Source: Rhodospirillales bacterium (GTDB lineage: Bacteria > Pseudomonadota > Alphaproteobacteria > CACIAM-22H2). From it: 14,106 nt of DNA. Position numbers and translations under genes: made by a program. The stretch covers positions 1-14,106 of the forward strand of contig JACQAF010000145.1 of assembly GCA_016195145.1 (NCBI GenBank), read 5' to 3'. Position 1 is the first letter of the stretch. Every line of letters begins with the position of its first letter. A model generated the notes under the pieces. That model saw only the letters and a list, made by a program, of their open reading frames with translations. It was not told the DNA's origin and made no database searches. This document shows, one piece after another, positions 1 to 5,907 of this stretch.

Positions 1-1
1 G

Positions 2-43
2 ATGGGTGTGGTCACGAAGGCCTCCGTGTCAATCAAGGAATGA
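2..43 (+). CDS. Possible 3' tail of an upstream gene (partial)
   Basis: Reading frame 2 is open from the window edge to a TGA at 41-43 and encodes only the C-terminal residues MGVVTKASVSIKE. The reason for calling it is position: the stop lies 6 bases before a strong rho-independent terminator on the same strand, as expected for the end of a plus-strand gene. Thirteen residues are too few to recognise a family. The other two forward frames run through the terminator, which makes them less likely. Sequence to the left of the window would settle it. Confidence 0.4.
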   Translation: MGVVTKASVSIKE

Positions 44-49
44 ACGCAA

Positions 50-87
50 CCGGATCGGCATCGACGACGCCGATCCGGCGCGTTTTT
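50..87 (+). terminator. Strong rho-independent terminator
   Basis: A perfect 10-base-pair stem, CCGGATCGGC (50-59) against GCCGATCCGG (69-78), encloses a 9-base loop and is followed by CGCG and a run of five T at 83-87. It would end plus-strand transcription from the gene to the left. The stop codon of the minus-strand dehydrogenase gene starts at 91, so the same hairpin may also serve that transcript, although only a weak T tract (TTGCGTT) follows it in that direction. Confidence 0.85.
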
Positions 88-88
88 C

Positions 89-949
89 TCAGGCAACCTT
101 GGTGAGATGACCAAGGCCGAGCACTTCGACCACATGCGCCTGTACGGGTGCCGTCTGTTCGTTCACGGTATCGGAGCCGAACGCGGCGCCGACGACAGTA
201 CGCGCCGGCCGGCTGCCCTTGGGCTGCGCCACCAGCTTTGCGATCGCCACGGCGATGTCATGCGGATTTGGGGCGTTCGCCGCTTGGAATGTTGCCATGA
301 AATGCTTGAACATGGCGCCGGGGATCTCGCCGACTGCGCCGTAGGCCGCGGCCCGGTCGGCGTCGACCGGCTGCTGAGCGCTCGCGTACATTTGGGTCGG
401 ATAGGCGCTTGGCTGGATCAGCGTGACGTCGACGCCGAGCTGCGAAACCTCGTAGCGGAGGCTATCGGTAAGCGCCTCGACCGCGAACTTGCTGGCGCCG
501 TAGATGCCGAAGAAGGGGAAGGTCACGCGGCCGAGAATCGAGCCGATATTGACGATCAGTCCGTCGCCCTGCTTGCGCATCGCCGGCAACACCGCGCGGG
601 TGGTGCGCAGCAAGCCCACGACGTTCGTGTCGAACACGATCTTCGCCTGGTCGGAGGTGAACGCCTCGGTGATTCCGGCCGATGCGATGCCGGCGTTGTT
701 GATGAGCACATCGATGCGGCCGGCGCGCGCCAGCACCTCCTTGACGGCCCGGTCGACCGAGGCGTCGCTGCTGACATCGAGATCGACGACCTCGATGCCC
801 TGCTTGCGCAGCGCCTCGGCATGCTCGCGATTTTTCCGCTGCGGATCGCGCATCGAGGCGAATACGGCGTGGCCGGCATGGGCCAGGGTTTCGGCCGTGT
901 CGCGGCCGAAGCCGGTGCTGGCGCCGGTGATCAGGATTGTTTTAGGCAT
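89..949 (-). CDS. Classical short-chain dehydrogenase/reductase (SDR)
   Basis: This 286-residue cytoplasmic oxidoreductase has every hallmark of a classical SDR: the nucleotide-binding TGxxxGxG motif (TGASTGFG, residues 8-15), NNAG at 84-87, a catalytic Ser at about 137 (NIGS), and YxxxK with Tyr150 and Lys154. It should reduce or oxidise a carbonyl or alcohol with NAD(P)H; the substrate cannot be read from sequence. The start at 949 is chosen because AAGGAGAT lies just upstream on the minus strand and the Rossmann fold begins at once (MPKTILITGA). The frame stays open upstream to 1129, but that 60-residue extension is low-complexity and overlaps the neighbouring gene. It is 82 bases downstream of the GlcG-like gene and probably co-transcribed with it. 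Confidence 0.93.
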   Translation of the reverse strand: MPKTILITGASTGFGRDTAETLAHAGHAVFASMRDPQRKNREHAEALRKQGIEVVDLDVSSDASVDRAVKEVLARAGRIDVLINNAGIASAGITEAFTSDQAKIVFDTNVVGLLRTTRAVLPAMRKQGDGLIVNIGSILGRVTFPFFGIYGASKFAVEALTDSLRYEVSQLGVDVTLIQPSAYPTQMYASAQQPVDADRAAAYGAVGEIPGAMFKHFMATFQAANAPNPHDIAVAIAKLVAQPKGSRPARTVVGAAFGSDTVNEQTAPVQAHVVEVLGLGHLTKVA

Positions 950-1031
950 GTCGATCTCCTTCTGGGTGGATGTGTCGCGGTGGTTAGCGGGGCGCCGCCT
1001 ACTTCGGCAGCATGCAAAACTGTGGTGGGTC

Positions 1032-1556
1032 TTACTGCGGCAGCCGGCTCTTGATCTTGTCGAGACCGGCCAGGGCGCATTCTTCGTCTTTGTCCCCACC
1101 CGGTGCGCCGCCGACGCCGATGGCGGCAACGATCTCGCCGCGAATCTTTACCGCGACGGCACCGGGCAGCAGGATGATCCCCGGAATGCTGGCGAGCGCC
1201 GTCGCATTGGGATTCGACTTGAGCTTGTCCACCCAGACGCCGAGCCGGTCGAAGTCGAAGATCGCGCCCATGGTGGCGACGGTGTAGGCCTTGCGAAAGC
1301 TCGTATCCTTGGTGTGGATGGTGCTGTGATCGCCCTTGGCCTGGAGCTTCACATTGCCCGCTGTATCGACGACGGCGGCGCTAACTGGCCAGCCGCGGGC
1401 CGCGCATACACGGACGGCTTCCTGGGCGGCTTCGATCGCCAGGTCGAGGTTCAGGAAACTGCCGGTTTTCTGCACTTGGGCGACTGCCGCGGTTGCAGGC
1501 AGGGCGGTGAAGGCAACGCCGACGCTGACGACGGCGTTCAGGATGGTCTTGAACAT
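1032..1556 (-). CDS. Secreted GlcG/HbpS-type (DUF336) protein
   Basis: The 174-residue product begins with a Sec-type signal peptide: Lys3, a hydrophobic stretch over residues 5-19 and a likely cleavage site near LPATAAVA (19-26). The mature part resembles the GlcG/HbpS family (heme-degrading domain), with LDLAIEAAQEAV, a PVSAAVVDTAGN strand and a glycine-rich end (AAIGVGGAPGGDKDEECA). Members bind small ligands, in some cases heme, or are adjuncts to oxidoreductase operons; the role here is not known. The start at 1556 has AAGGAAT just upstream and a proper signal peptide; a start at 1592 would put 12 residues before it. It heads the probable two-gene unit with the SDR and is transcribed divergently from the CGNR regulator. 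Confidence 0.85.
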   Translation of the reverse strand: MFKTILNAVVSVGVAFTALPATAAVAQVQKTGSFLNLDLAIEAAQEAVRVCAARGWPVSAAVVDTAGNVKLQAKGDHSTIHTKDTSFRKAYTVATMGAIFDFDRLGVWVDKLKSNPNATALASIPGIILLPGAVAVKIRGEIVAAIGVGGAPGGDKDEECALAGLDKIKSRLPQ

Positions 1557-1660
1557 GGGAAATTCCTTTTGGAGTGGGTGTGTCGTGCCCATCGGCCAGG
1601 GACCGGGGCCGTAAGCGTTAACTATCCGTACGGAATGAACCTTTCGCGGTGGGAACCTGG

Positions 1661-1689
1661 TTGACGATTAGTAACCTGTGTTTTATTAT
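1661..1689 (+). promoter_or_regulatory. Sigma70-type promoter for the CGNR regulator gene
   Basis: TTGACG (1661-1666) and TATTAT (1684-1689) are separated by exactly 17 bases, and each differs from the sigma70 consensus at one position. Transcription would begin near 1696, about 100 bases before the ATG at 1796. The stretch is conspicuously AT-rich against its GC-rich surroundings. I could not find an equally good promoter for the divergent minus-strand pair. Confidence 0.6.
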
Positions 1690-1720
1690 TGATAAGGTTA
1701 TCTAGCCTTGAGTAACTTGT
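1670..1720. promoter_or_regulatory. Probable operator cluster in the divergent spacer
   Basis: AGTAACCTGT (1670-1679) recurs as AGTAACTTGT (1711-1720), a 9/10 direct repeat offset by 41 bases, close to four helical turns. Within this span TAACCT (1672-1677) and AGGTTA (1695-1700) form an inverted repeat with centres 23 bases apart. The first element lies between the -35 and -10 boxes and the second at the expected transcription start, the usual position for repressor sites. The binding protein is not known; the CGNR and LysR-type products encoded alongside are the natural candidates. Confidence 0.45.
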
Positions 1721-1795
1721 AAATGGCGAAAATTCAGGTCATGTGATTGACCGGCCCCGGAGCTGGCCGGAGCTGATGCGATATGGAGGCCACCG

Positions 1796-2467
1796 ATGGC
1801 CGAGCAACGGCCCGCCCCGCTCTTTGTCGGCGACGACCTCGCCCTGGATTTTCTCAACAGCTTCGCCGCCCCGCGTGGGCGGGAGACCGAGTGGCTGGCG
1901 AATGGCGCCGACCTCGTCGCATGGCTGGAACAGGCTCATGCCGTGCCGGCAGATGTGGCAGCGCGGTTTCGCGCCGACGCCGCATCCGGCGCGCTCGATG
2001 CCATGGCAGCCCAGGCGCGCGAGCTGCGCGAACGGTTTCGCGCATTCGTGGGTAATCATGCCGGCGAACCGCTCAGCTCAACGGCTTTGCGCGACCTGGC
2101 GCCGTTCAACCAGTTGCTCGGGCGCGATGAGTCCTATCGGCAGATCGCCGCCGCGCCGCGCCGCGATACGGAAGTCACCGGCGGGGACAGGGACGGGGAG
2201 GACGGACACGGCGCGTTGCACTGGCAATATCGGCGGCGCTGGCGGACGCCCGAAACGCTGCTGCTGCCGATCGCGGAGGCGATTGGCGACCTCGTTTGCC
2301 GCAAGGATTTTACCCTTGTCCGCCAATGCGAGGGCCCGACCTGCACTCTGTGGTTTCATGACGTGAGCAAGGGCCATGTACGTCGCTGGTGCAGCATGGC
2401 GGTATGCGGCAACCGAGCGAAGGCGGCGGCGCATCGGGCGCGGCAGCGCCCGCCATCGTCGGCGTGA
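1796..2467 (+). CDS. CGNR zinc-finger (ABATE-type) putative transcriptional regulator
   Basis: The 223-residue protein matches the ABATE plus zf-CGNR architecture. The N-terminal half begins with FVGDDLALDFLNS (10-22), typical of the family, and the C-terminal part carries Cys178, Cys183, Cys199 and Cys204 with the signature CGNR at 204-207, expected to bind zinc and probably DNA. Such proteins are annotated as putative stress-induced regulators, but few have been tested. The start has a GGAGG at 1785-1789, six bases before the ATG. It is divergent from the GlcG-like/SDR pair and followed 88 bases later by a LysR-type gene on the same strand, so it may control the divergent pair and itself. 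Confidence 0.85.
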   Translation: MAEQRPAPLFVGDDLALDFLNSFAAPRGRETEWLANGADLVAWLEQAHAVPADVAARFRADAASGALDAMAAQARELRERFRAFVGNHAGEPLSSTALRDLAPFNQLLGRDESYRQIAAAPRRDTEVTGGDRDGEDGHGALHWQYRRRWRTPETLLLPIAEAIGDLVCRKDFTLVRQCEGPTCTLWFHDVSKGHVRRWCSMAVCGNRAKAAAHRARQRPPSSA

Positions 2468-2532
2468 CGCCGACCGGTTCGGCATCGTCGCGATCGCTTG
2501 CGCCAAGCAGCCGCTTCCATTTGGCCGATGGG

Positions 2533-2549
2533 GCCGCCAGAATGGCGGC
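2533..2549 (+). promoter_or_regulatory. Hairpin immediately before the LysR start codon
   Basis: GCCGCCA (2533-2539), the loop GAA and TGGCGGC (2543-2549) form a perfect 7-base-pair stem ending six bases before the LysR ATG at 2556, where a ribosome binding site would be. No Shine-Dalgarno sequence is visible there, and the in-frame TGA at 2550-2552 rules out an earlier start. The hairpin may limit translation or be a stem at the end of the CGNR transcript; no T tract follows. Confidence 0.4.
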
Positions 2550-2555
2550 TGAAAC

Positions 2556-3461
2556 ATGGCATCGCCGTCGACAACTCTGAACTGGGACGATCTGCGCGTC
2601 GTGCTGGCGGTCGCCGAGAACGGCACCATCTCCGGCGCGGCGATCGCCCTGCGAATAAGCCATCCCACGCTGTCGCGGCGGTTGCGACGAATTGAACAAC
2701 GGCTTGGCGTGCGCCTGTTCGACCGCACGCCGTCCTCGTGCCGCCCCACCGAAGCGGGCGAAGAAATGAGAGTGCTGGCCGATCGGCTTCGGGACGACAT
2801 CGTCGCGCTGGAGGGGCGCATCGCCGGGCGAGACCAGAATTCGCGCGGCCCCGTCCGCCTAACGGCGCCCGATGCCGTGTCGGAATATCTGCTGCCCGGC
2901 ATGTTGGCTAAAATCAGCCGCGAGGCGCCGGAACTGACCATCGAACTCACGGTTTCCAACCAGGTGCTTTCGCTGGCTCAGCGTTCCGCCGACATGGCCT
3001 TGCGCGTCACCGACGCCCCGTGTCCGGCGTTACGGGGGCGGCGCGTGGGGACCGTGGCCATGGCCGTCTATGCCGAAAATTCGCTGGCGACCGCCCGGCC
3101 CAAGGGCCAGTCGGCCGATCATCCCTGGATCGGCTACGATGCCGCCCTGGCCTGCACCCGGCCCGGCGCCTGGGTTGCGACCAATGTTCCGGATAGCTGC
3201 ATCCGCTTCCGGGCCAATACGCTTCTTGGCGCGGCGCAGGCAATCCGCTCCGGCATCGGCTTTGGCCTGCTGCCCTGCTTTGTCGGCGGCAGCATTCCCG
3301 GGATCGTCAGGGTGGAGCCGCCGATCGCTTCCCTGGAATCGGGCTTATGGTTGCTCCTCCACCCGGAAATCGCGCGGGTTCCCAGGGTGCGCGCCGCATA
3401 CGACGCCCTCGTCCGGATGCTGAAGACGGCGGCGCCCCTGCTATCCGGCAAGGCATCCTGA
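2556..3461 (+). CDS. LysR-type transcriptional regulator
   Basis: This 301-residue protein has the usual LysR length and layout. An N-terminal winged helix-turn-helix (about residues 9-67) includes NWDDLRVVLAVAENGTISGA, the recognition segment SHPTLSRRLRRIEQRLGVRLF and the DRT turn. A linker and a periplasmic-binding-protein-like effector domain follow (from about residue 95, starting GPVRLTAPDAVSEYLLP), with the family's GIGFGLLPCFVG segment late in the protein. The inducer is unknown. It is transcribed in the same direction as the CGNR gene 88 bases upstream and may share its transcript. No clear ribosome binding site precedes the ATG. Its stop is four bases from the stop of the convergent GST gene. 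Its target could be that GST, the SDR unit, or both. Confidence 0.92.
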   Translation: MASPSTTLNWDDLRVVLAVAENGTISGAAIALRISHPTLSRRLRRIEQRLGVRLFDRTPSSCRPTEAGEEMRVLADRLRDDIVALEGRIAGRDQNSRGPVRLTAPDAVSEYLLPGMLAKISREAPELTIELTVSNQVLSLAQRSADMALRVTDAPCPALRGRRVGTVAMAVYAENSLATARPKGQSADHPWIGYDAALACTRPGAWVATNVPDSCIRFRANTLLGAAQAIRSGIGFGLLPCFVGGSIPGIVRVEPPIASLESGLWLLLHPEIARVPRVRAAYDALVRMLKTAAPLLSGKAS

Positions 3462-3465
3462 ACCT

Positions 3466-4137
3466 TCAGTCCGTTCGCGTCATCAGGCCGGAAAGATGCG
3501 ACCCGCGTTGGGCGAGATAGCCCTCAAAGCGGCGCGCATAATCGGCCACCACCGCCCGTTGCACGCTTTGCCGCTCGGCCAGCGCGGTCCGGTAGGCCCC
3601 GATGCGACGGGTCCCGTCGAAGATCCTGAAATCGGCTATCCGGTCGAACGTGTCGAACAATCTGAAAATCGGCGCGAACGCCGCATCGACCAGATAGAAA
3701 TCTTTCCCGGCGAAGTAAGGGCCCGCCCCGAGATGGCCGTCGAGCCGGGCGAACTTCGCGCGCAGATCGTCCTTCTTGCGTTCGAAGGCCGCCGCGTCCG
3801 GCGCCATATAGAACCCGAAAATGTCGGCGATAGTCGCCGAGGCAAATTCGATCCAGGCACGATGCTTGGCTTTTACGAGCGGATCGGCCGGATAGAGGGG
3901 CTGCCCCGGCACGGTTTCCTCGAGGAACTCGCAAATTACGGTGGTTTCGAAAAGGGCCTCGTCCCCCATACGCAGAACCGGCACCTTGCCCAAGGGGGAA
4001 ATCCGCGCGAACCAGGCCGGTTTGTCGGCGAGGTCAATGTAAACATGCTCATAAGCCGCCCCTTTTTCAGCCAGCTGGATCGCGGCGCGCTGGGTGAAAG
4101 GGCACAAATGGTTGCTGATCAGTTCCAAGGGTTGCAT
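3466..4137 (-). CDS. Glutathione S-transferase family protein
   Basis: The 223-residue protein has a thioredoxin-like N-terminal domain (about 1-80) and an all-alpha C-terminal domain. The start of the fold carries a CPF motif at Cys12-Pro13-Phe14, typical of Cys-type GSTs that do thiol transfer or deglutathionylation more than conjugation. VPVL with the cis-proline (Pro53) and the E-T pair at 64-65 form the expected glutathione site. The substrate cannot be predicted. GGAG abuts the ATG at 4137 directly, which is poor spacing; the TTG at 4128 (product beginning LELISNHLCPF) sits nine bases from that GGAG and is a credible alternative start. It converges on the LysR gene with a 4-base gap, so the two transcripts may overlap. 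Confidence 0.9.
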   Translation of the reverse strand: MQPLELISNHLCPFTQRAAIQLAEKGAAYEHVYIDLADKPAWFARISPLGKVPVLRMGDEALFETTVICEFLEETVPGQPLYPADPLVKAKHRAWIEFASATIADIFGFYMAPDAAAFERKKDDLRAKFARLDGHLGAGPYFAGKDFYLVDAAFAPIFRLFDTFDRIADFRIFDGTRRIGAYRTALAERQSVQRAVVADYARRFEGYLAQRGSHLSGLMTRTD

Positions 4138-4383
4138 CTCCGTATTTAAGGACGGCGCAAAACTGGCACTCAGGGGCGGGGAAGACGATAGAAAGTCTTT
4201 TCACCGCCCTGTGCGAAAACTTTCAGCCGGCGCGCGGCCACAGGCCGGCATTCAACGGCCCATGGACTCCGGAGAAATTGCGTCGCTGGCAAGCTGGCGG
4301 AAGGAAATATCTTGAAATCCAACAGTCTTCGGGCCAGGCGCGACCAAGCGCACAATCCTAGCCAGCCTCCGCGGTCACTTAAA

Positions 4384-4397
4384 CTATATGCGTATAG
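4384..4397. promoter_or_regulatory. Palindrome CTATA-N4-TATAG
   Basis: CTATA (4384-4388), TGCG and TATAG (4393-4397) form an inverted repeat with 5-base arms, about 95 bases upstream of the carbonic-anhydrase-like gene. It could be an operator or part of an AT-rich promoter. It is short enough to occur by chance; its closeness to a second palindrome is the main reason to note it. Confidence 0.3.
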
Positions 4398-4414
4398 CGC
4401 CGAATTCCGCCGTA

Positions 4415-4429
4415 AGTTAAAATTTAACT
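4415..4429. promoter_or_regulatory. Perfect palindrome AGTTAAA-A-TTTAACT
   Basis: AGTTAAA (4415-4421) and TTTAACT (4423-4429) are exact inverted repeats around a single central A, 62 bases before the ATG at 4491. A perfect 15-base AT-only palindrome core in GC-rich DNA next to a gene start is a good candidate for a dimeric repressor site. No regulator gene adjoins it on this side, so the binding protein is unknown. Confidence 0.4.
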
Positions 4430-4490
4430 CATCTGCTCGATATTGGCCGGTCATCGGCGTCCCGACTCCATGATCCGATAGGAGAACCTC

Positions 4491-4982
4491 ATGTCATCGA
4501 AGATCCTCCATTCCCCGTCATGCACATGCTGCGGCGACCTGCTGGCCCGTGCTTTCAACCGCCGGAAATTCATCGTCGGAGCGTTGGCGGGCGGCGTGTC
4601 TGTCGTTCTGGCGTCCCGCTTCGGTTTTGCCGCCGAGGGCAATTATGAAGCGATGGTTCTTGGATGCATCGATCCGCGCCTGCAGGCTGCCATCGGCGTG
4701 GTCGCGGAACCGTTCAAGGATTGGCAAAAGACGTTCTGGGACAACCTCGCGACATCCATTCAATTGCACCGTATCAAGAGCGTCATTGCGATCAACCACC
4801 GAGATTGCGGCGCCGCCAAGATCGCCTATGGGGCAGACAAAGTTGCCGACGCCAAGATCGAAACCGAAACGCACCGCGCCTCCTTGGTGGAATTCCGCAA
4901 ACAGGTTGGACAGCGCCAGCCGTCGCTTAAGGTCGAGACGGGCCTGATGGCGCTCAACGGCGACATCGAGATGTTCGCCTAA
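4491..4982 (+). CDS. Tat-exported beta-carbonic-anhydrase-like protein, shortened
   Basis: The 163-residue product carries a twin-arginine signal (NRRKF at 23-27, then a hydrophobic stretch to about residue 41), so a folded, metal-loaded protein is probably exported. The mature part has the beta-carbonic-anhydrase zinc motifs CxDxR (Cys59, Asp61, Arg63) and HxxC (His103, Cys106), and should relate to CO2/bicarbonate interconversion. The first ligand pair is only 44 residues from the second, against 56 in E. coli Can, and the segment with the usual RNAGN-type motif is not recognisable. The join CIDPRLQAAIGVV looks like an in-frame loss, so activity is doubtful. The N-terminus also has a Cys-rich CTCC (11-14). 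GGAG at 4481-4484 supports the start. Confidence 0.75.
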   Translation: MSSKILHSPSCTCCGDLLARAFNRRKFIVGALAGGVSVVLASRFGFAAEGNYEAMVLGCIDPRLQAAIGVVAEPFKDWQKTFWDNLATSIQLHRIKSVIAINHRDCGAAKIAYGADKVADAKIETETHRASLVEFRKQVGQRQPSLKVETGLMALNGDIEMFA

Positions 4983-4984
4983 AA

Positions 4985-5004
4985 GCCCGACGACGGGGTC
5001 GGGC
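4985..5004 (-). terminator. Hairpin after the carbonic-anhydrase-like gene, T run on the minus strand
   Basis: GCCCGAC (4985-4991) pairs with GTCGGGC (4998-5004) around a 6-base loop. Four A at 4981-4984 precede it, so on the minus strand the stem is followed by TTTT, making it a short terminator for transcription arriving from the tRNA side. On the plus strand it sits directly after the stop codon but lacks a T tract; it may still stabilise that mRNA end. Confidence 0.5.
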
Positions 5005-5090
5005 GCCGCCCGCCTAAACCGCAGCATCGAGGCGCTGCTTCAGAGCGCCCGGCTTTTCGGCGGCGGGCCCGCCTGATTTTCCAGTGCGTA

Positions 5091-5121
5091 AAGGGGCCGC
5101 GTGCGTATCGCGCGGCCTCTT
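5091..5121. terminator. Bidirectional terminator hairpin between convergent units
   Basis: An 11-base-pair stem with one G-T wobble pairs AAGGGGCCGCG (5091-5101) with CGCGGCCTCTT (5111-5121) around a 9-base loop. T-containing tails follow on both sides (TTGTTGTG on plus, CCCCTTTACG on minus). It lies between the plus-strand carbonic-anhydrase-like gene and the minus-strand tRNA, where a shared terminator is expected. The rest of 4983-5270 contains another hairpin (7-base-pair stem, 5158-5164 with 5174-5180) and no gene I can recognise. Confidence 0.6.
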
Positions 5122-5270
5122 GTTGTGCTTTCGAGCGTGGCCGCGCGCTTGTCGTCACGGCGACATCCTGACCGTCGCCGGTTTCGGTCCCGCGCGCGAA
5201 CACCCGGCGCTGCGGCGAGACAGCGGGGGTGCGCTATCCGCGCAATGGCCGGCAGATCGTTTTCCGGATT

Positions 5271-5360
5271 TGGCGGAGGGAGTGGGATTCGAACCCACGT
5301 TACGGTTGCCCGTAAACACGCTTTCCAAGCGTGCGCCTTAAGCCACTCGGCCATCCCTCC
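5271..5360 (-). tRNA. tRNA-Ser (anticodon GGA), CCA encoded
   Basis: The minus strand reads a complete class II serine tRNA of 90 bases. The acceptor stem GGAGGGA pairs with TCCCTCC, the discriminator base is G, and CCA is encoded (5271-5273). The D-arm segment GCCGAGTGG, the T-arm GGGTTCGAATCCC and a long variable arm typical of tRNA-Ser are present. The anticodon stem CACGC/GCGTG closes the loop TTGGAAA, giving anticodon GGA (plus-strand 5324-5326), which reads UCC and UCU. Protein-like readings across this locus are tRNA shadows. Confidence 0.97.
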
Positions 5361-5379
5361 GGTCCGTCCGGCGGGCGGC

Positions 5380-5409
5380 ACCATACCAGCGCGCCCGCGC
5401 CCCTGCCAA
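5380..5409 (-). promoter_or_regulatory. Promoter of tRNA-Ser
   Basis: On the minus strand TTGGCA (5404-5409) and TATGGT (5380-5385) are 18 bases apart. Transcription would begin near 5373, about a dozen bases before the mature tRNA 5' end at 5360. The spacer is almost entirely G and C, so the two boxes stand out. Confidence 0.65.
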
Positions 5410-5539
5410 CCCCGTCGGGCGCCCCCGGACCCCGCCCCAGGGGGCCGCGCCGGCGGCCCCCGCAAAGCGGGTGGAGCGCACCGCCCCGACGGTGCTAAGC
5501 TTCTGGGCCGGCGGCCGATTCGCCGGCGGGGGAGGCATC

Positions 5540-5860
5540 ATGACAGGGCGTCTGATCGGCTGGGTCCTGATCGTCGCGGCGCTTCTGGCGGCCGGCCAGG
5601 ACGCGCTCGGTTTCCTCAGAAGCGGGACCTATGCCATGGCCCCGCTGGGCGAGCTCTGGTACGCCCTCCATCCCGGTTCGCTCAACGTCATCCAGGCGGT
5701 GGTCGAGCGCTATCTCCACCCCTGGTTATGGGACCCGGTCCTGTTCAGCGTCGTGCTGACGCCGGCCTGGATCGTCTTCGCCGTGCCGGGGATCGTGCTG
5801 CTGATCCTCTTTCGCCACGGTCGCAACCGGCGCAAATGGCGCAGCGGCACCTTCGACTGA
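5540..5860 (+). CDS. Small two-helix inner-membrane protein of unknown function
   Basis: A 106-residue protein with an excellent GGAGG (5531-5535) four bases before the ATG. Two hydrophobic segments are clear: about residues 6-20 (LIGWVLIVAALLAAG) and about 68-91 (VLFSVVLTPAWIVFAVPGIVLLILF). Between them is a soluble stretch with aromatic and proline residues (GELWYALHPGSLNVIQAVVERYLHPWLWDP), and the C-terminus is basic (RHGRNRRKWR), which suggests a cytoplasmic tail. I do not recognise a named family; uncharacterised proteins of this style are familiar from alphaproteobacteria. A 6-base-pair hairpin (5478-5483 with 5490-5495) lies upstream. It is convergent with lepA. Confidence 0.75.
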   Translation: MTGRLIGWVLIVAALLAAGQDALGFLRSGTYAMAPLGELWYALHPGSLNVIQAVVERYLHPWLWDPVLFSVVLTPAWIVFAVPGIVLLILFRHGRNRRKWRSGTFD

Positions 5861-5875
5861 CGCCCGCCCCGGACC

Positions 5876-5907
5876 GCCCTACTCCTCGCGCGCCCTATTC
5901 CTCGCGC
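5876..5907. repeat. 16-base tandem repeat over the lepA stop codon
   Basis: Two adjacent 16-base units, 5876-5891 and 5892-5907, of the form GCCCTAYTCCTCGCGC differ at one position. The second contains the lepA stop codon (minus-strand TAG at 5895-5897) and its last codons; the first repeats that segment just after the stop. It looks like a small slippage duplication and does not alter the LepA protein. Confidence 0.85.

Larger units (their letters stand above)
4138..4490. other. Intergenic region rich in inverted repeats
   Basis: This 353-base spacer separates the minus-strand GST gene from the plus-strand carbonic-anhydrase-like gene and must contain both promoters. It is richer in A and T than the neighbouring genes, especially around 4300-4440. 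I see no protein-coding frame with family character. An interrupted inverted repeat lies at 4191-4224: GAAAG (4191-4195) and TTTTC (4198-4202) can pair with GAAAA (4215-4219) and CTTTC (4220-4224). Two shorter palindromes nearer the carbonic-anhydrase-like gene are listed separately. No convincing -35/-10 pair was found for either gene. GGAG at 4481-4484 is the ribosome binding site for the gene at 4491. Confidence 0.5.

Noticed and set aside
107..1054. Long plus-strand frame opposite the SDR gene
   Set aside because: It is a GC-rich antisense shadow of the SDR: no family motifs, rich in Arg, Ala, Gly and His, while the opposite strand has a full set of SDR motifs and a ribosome binding site.
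950..1129. 60-residue N-terminal extension of the SDR
   Set aside because: It overlaps the end of the neighbouring gene, has no SDR character, and the internal ATG at 949 has a strong Shine-Dalgarno site.
4094..4454. Small frames on both strands in the GST-carbonic-anhydrase spacer
   Set aside because: No ribosome binding sites, no recognisable motifs, and they cover likely promoter and palindrome sequences.
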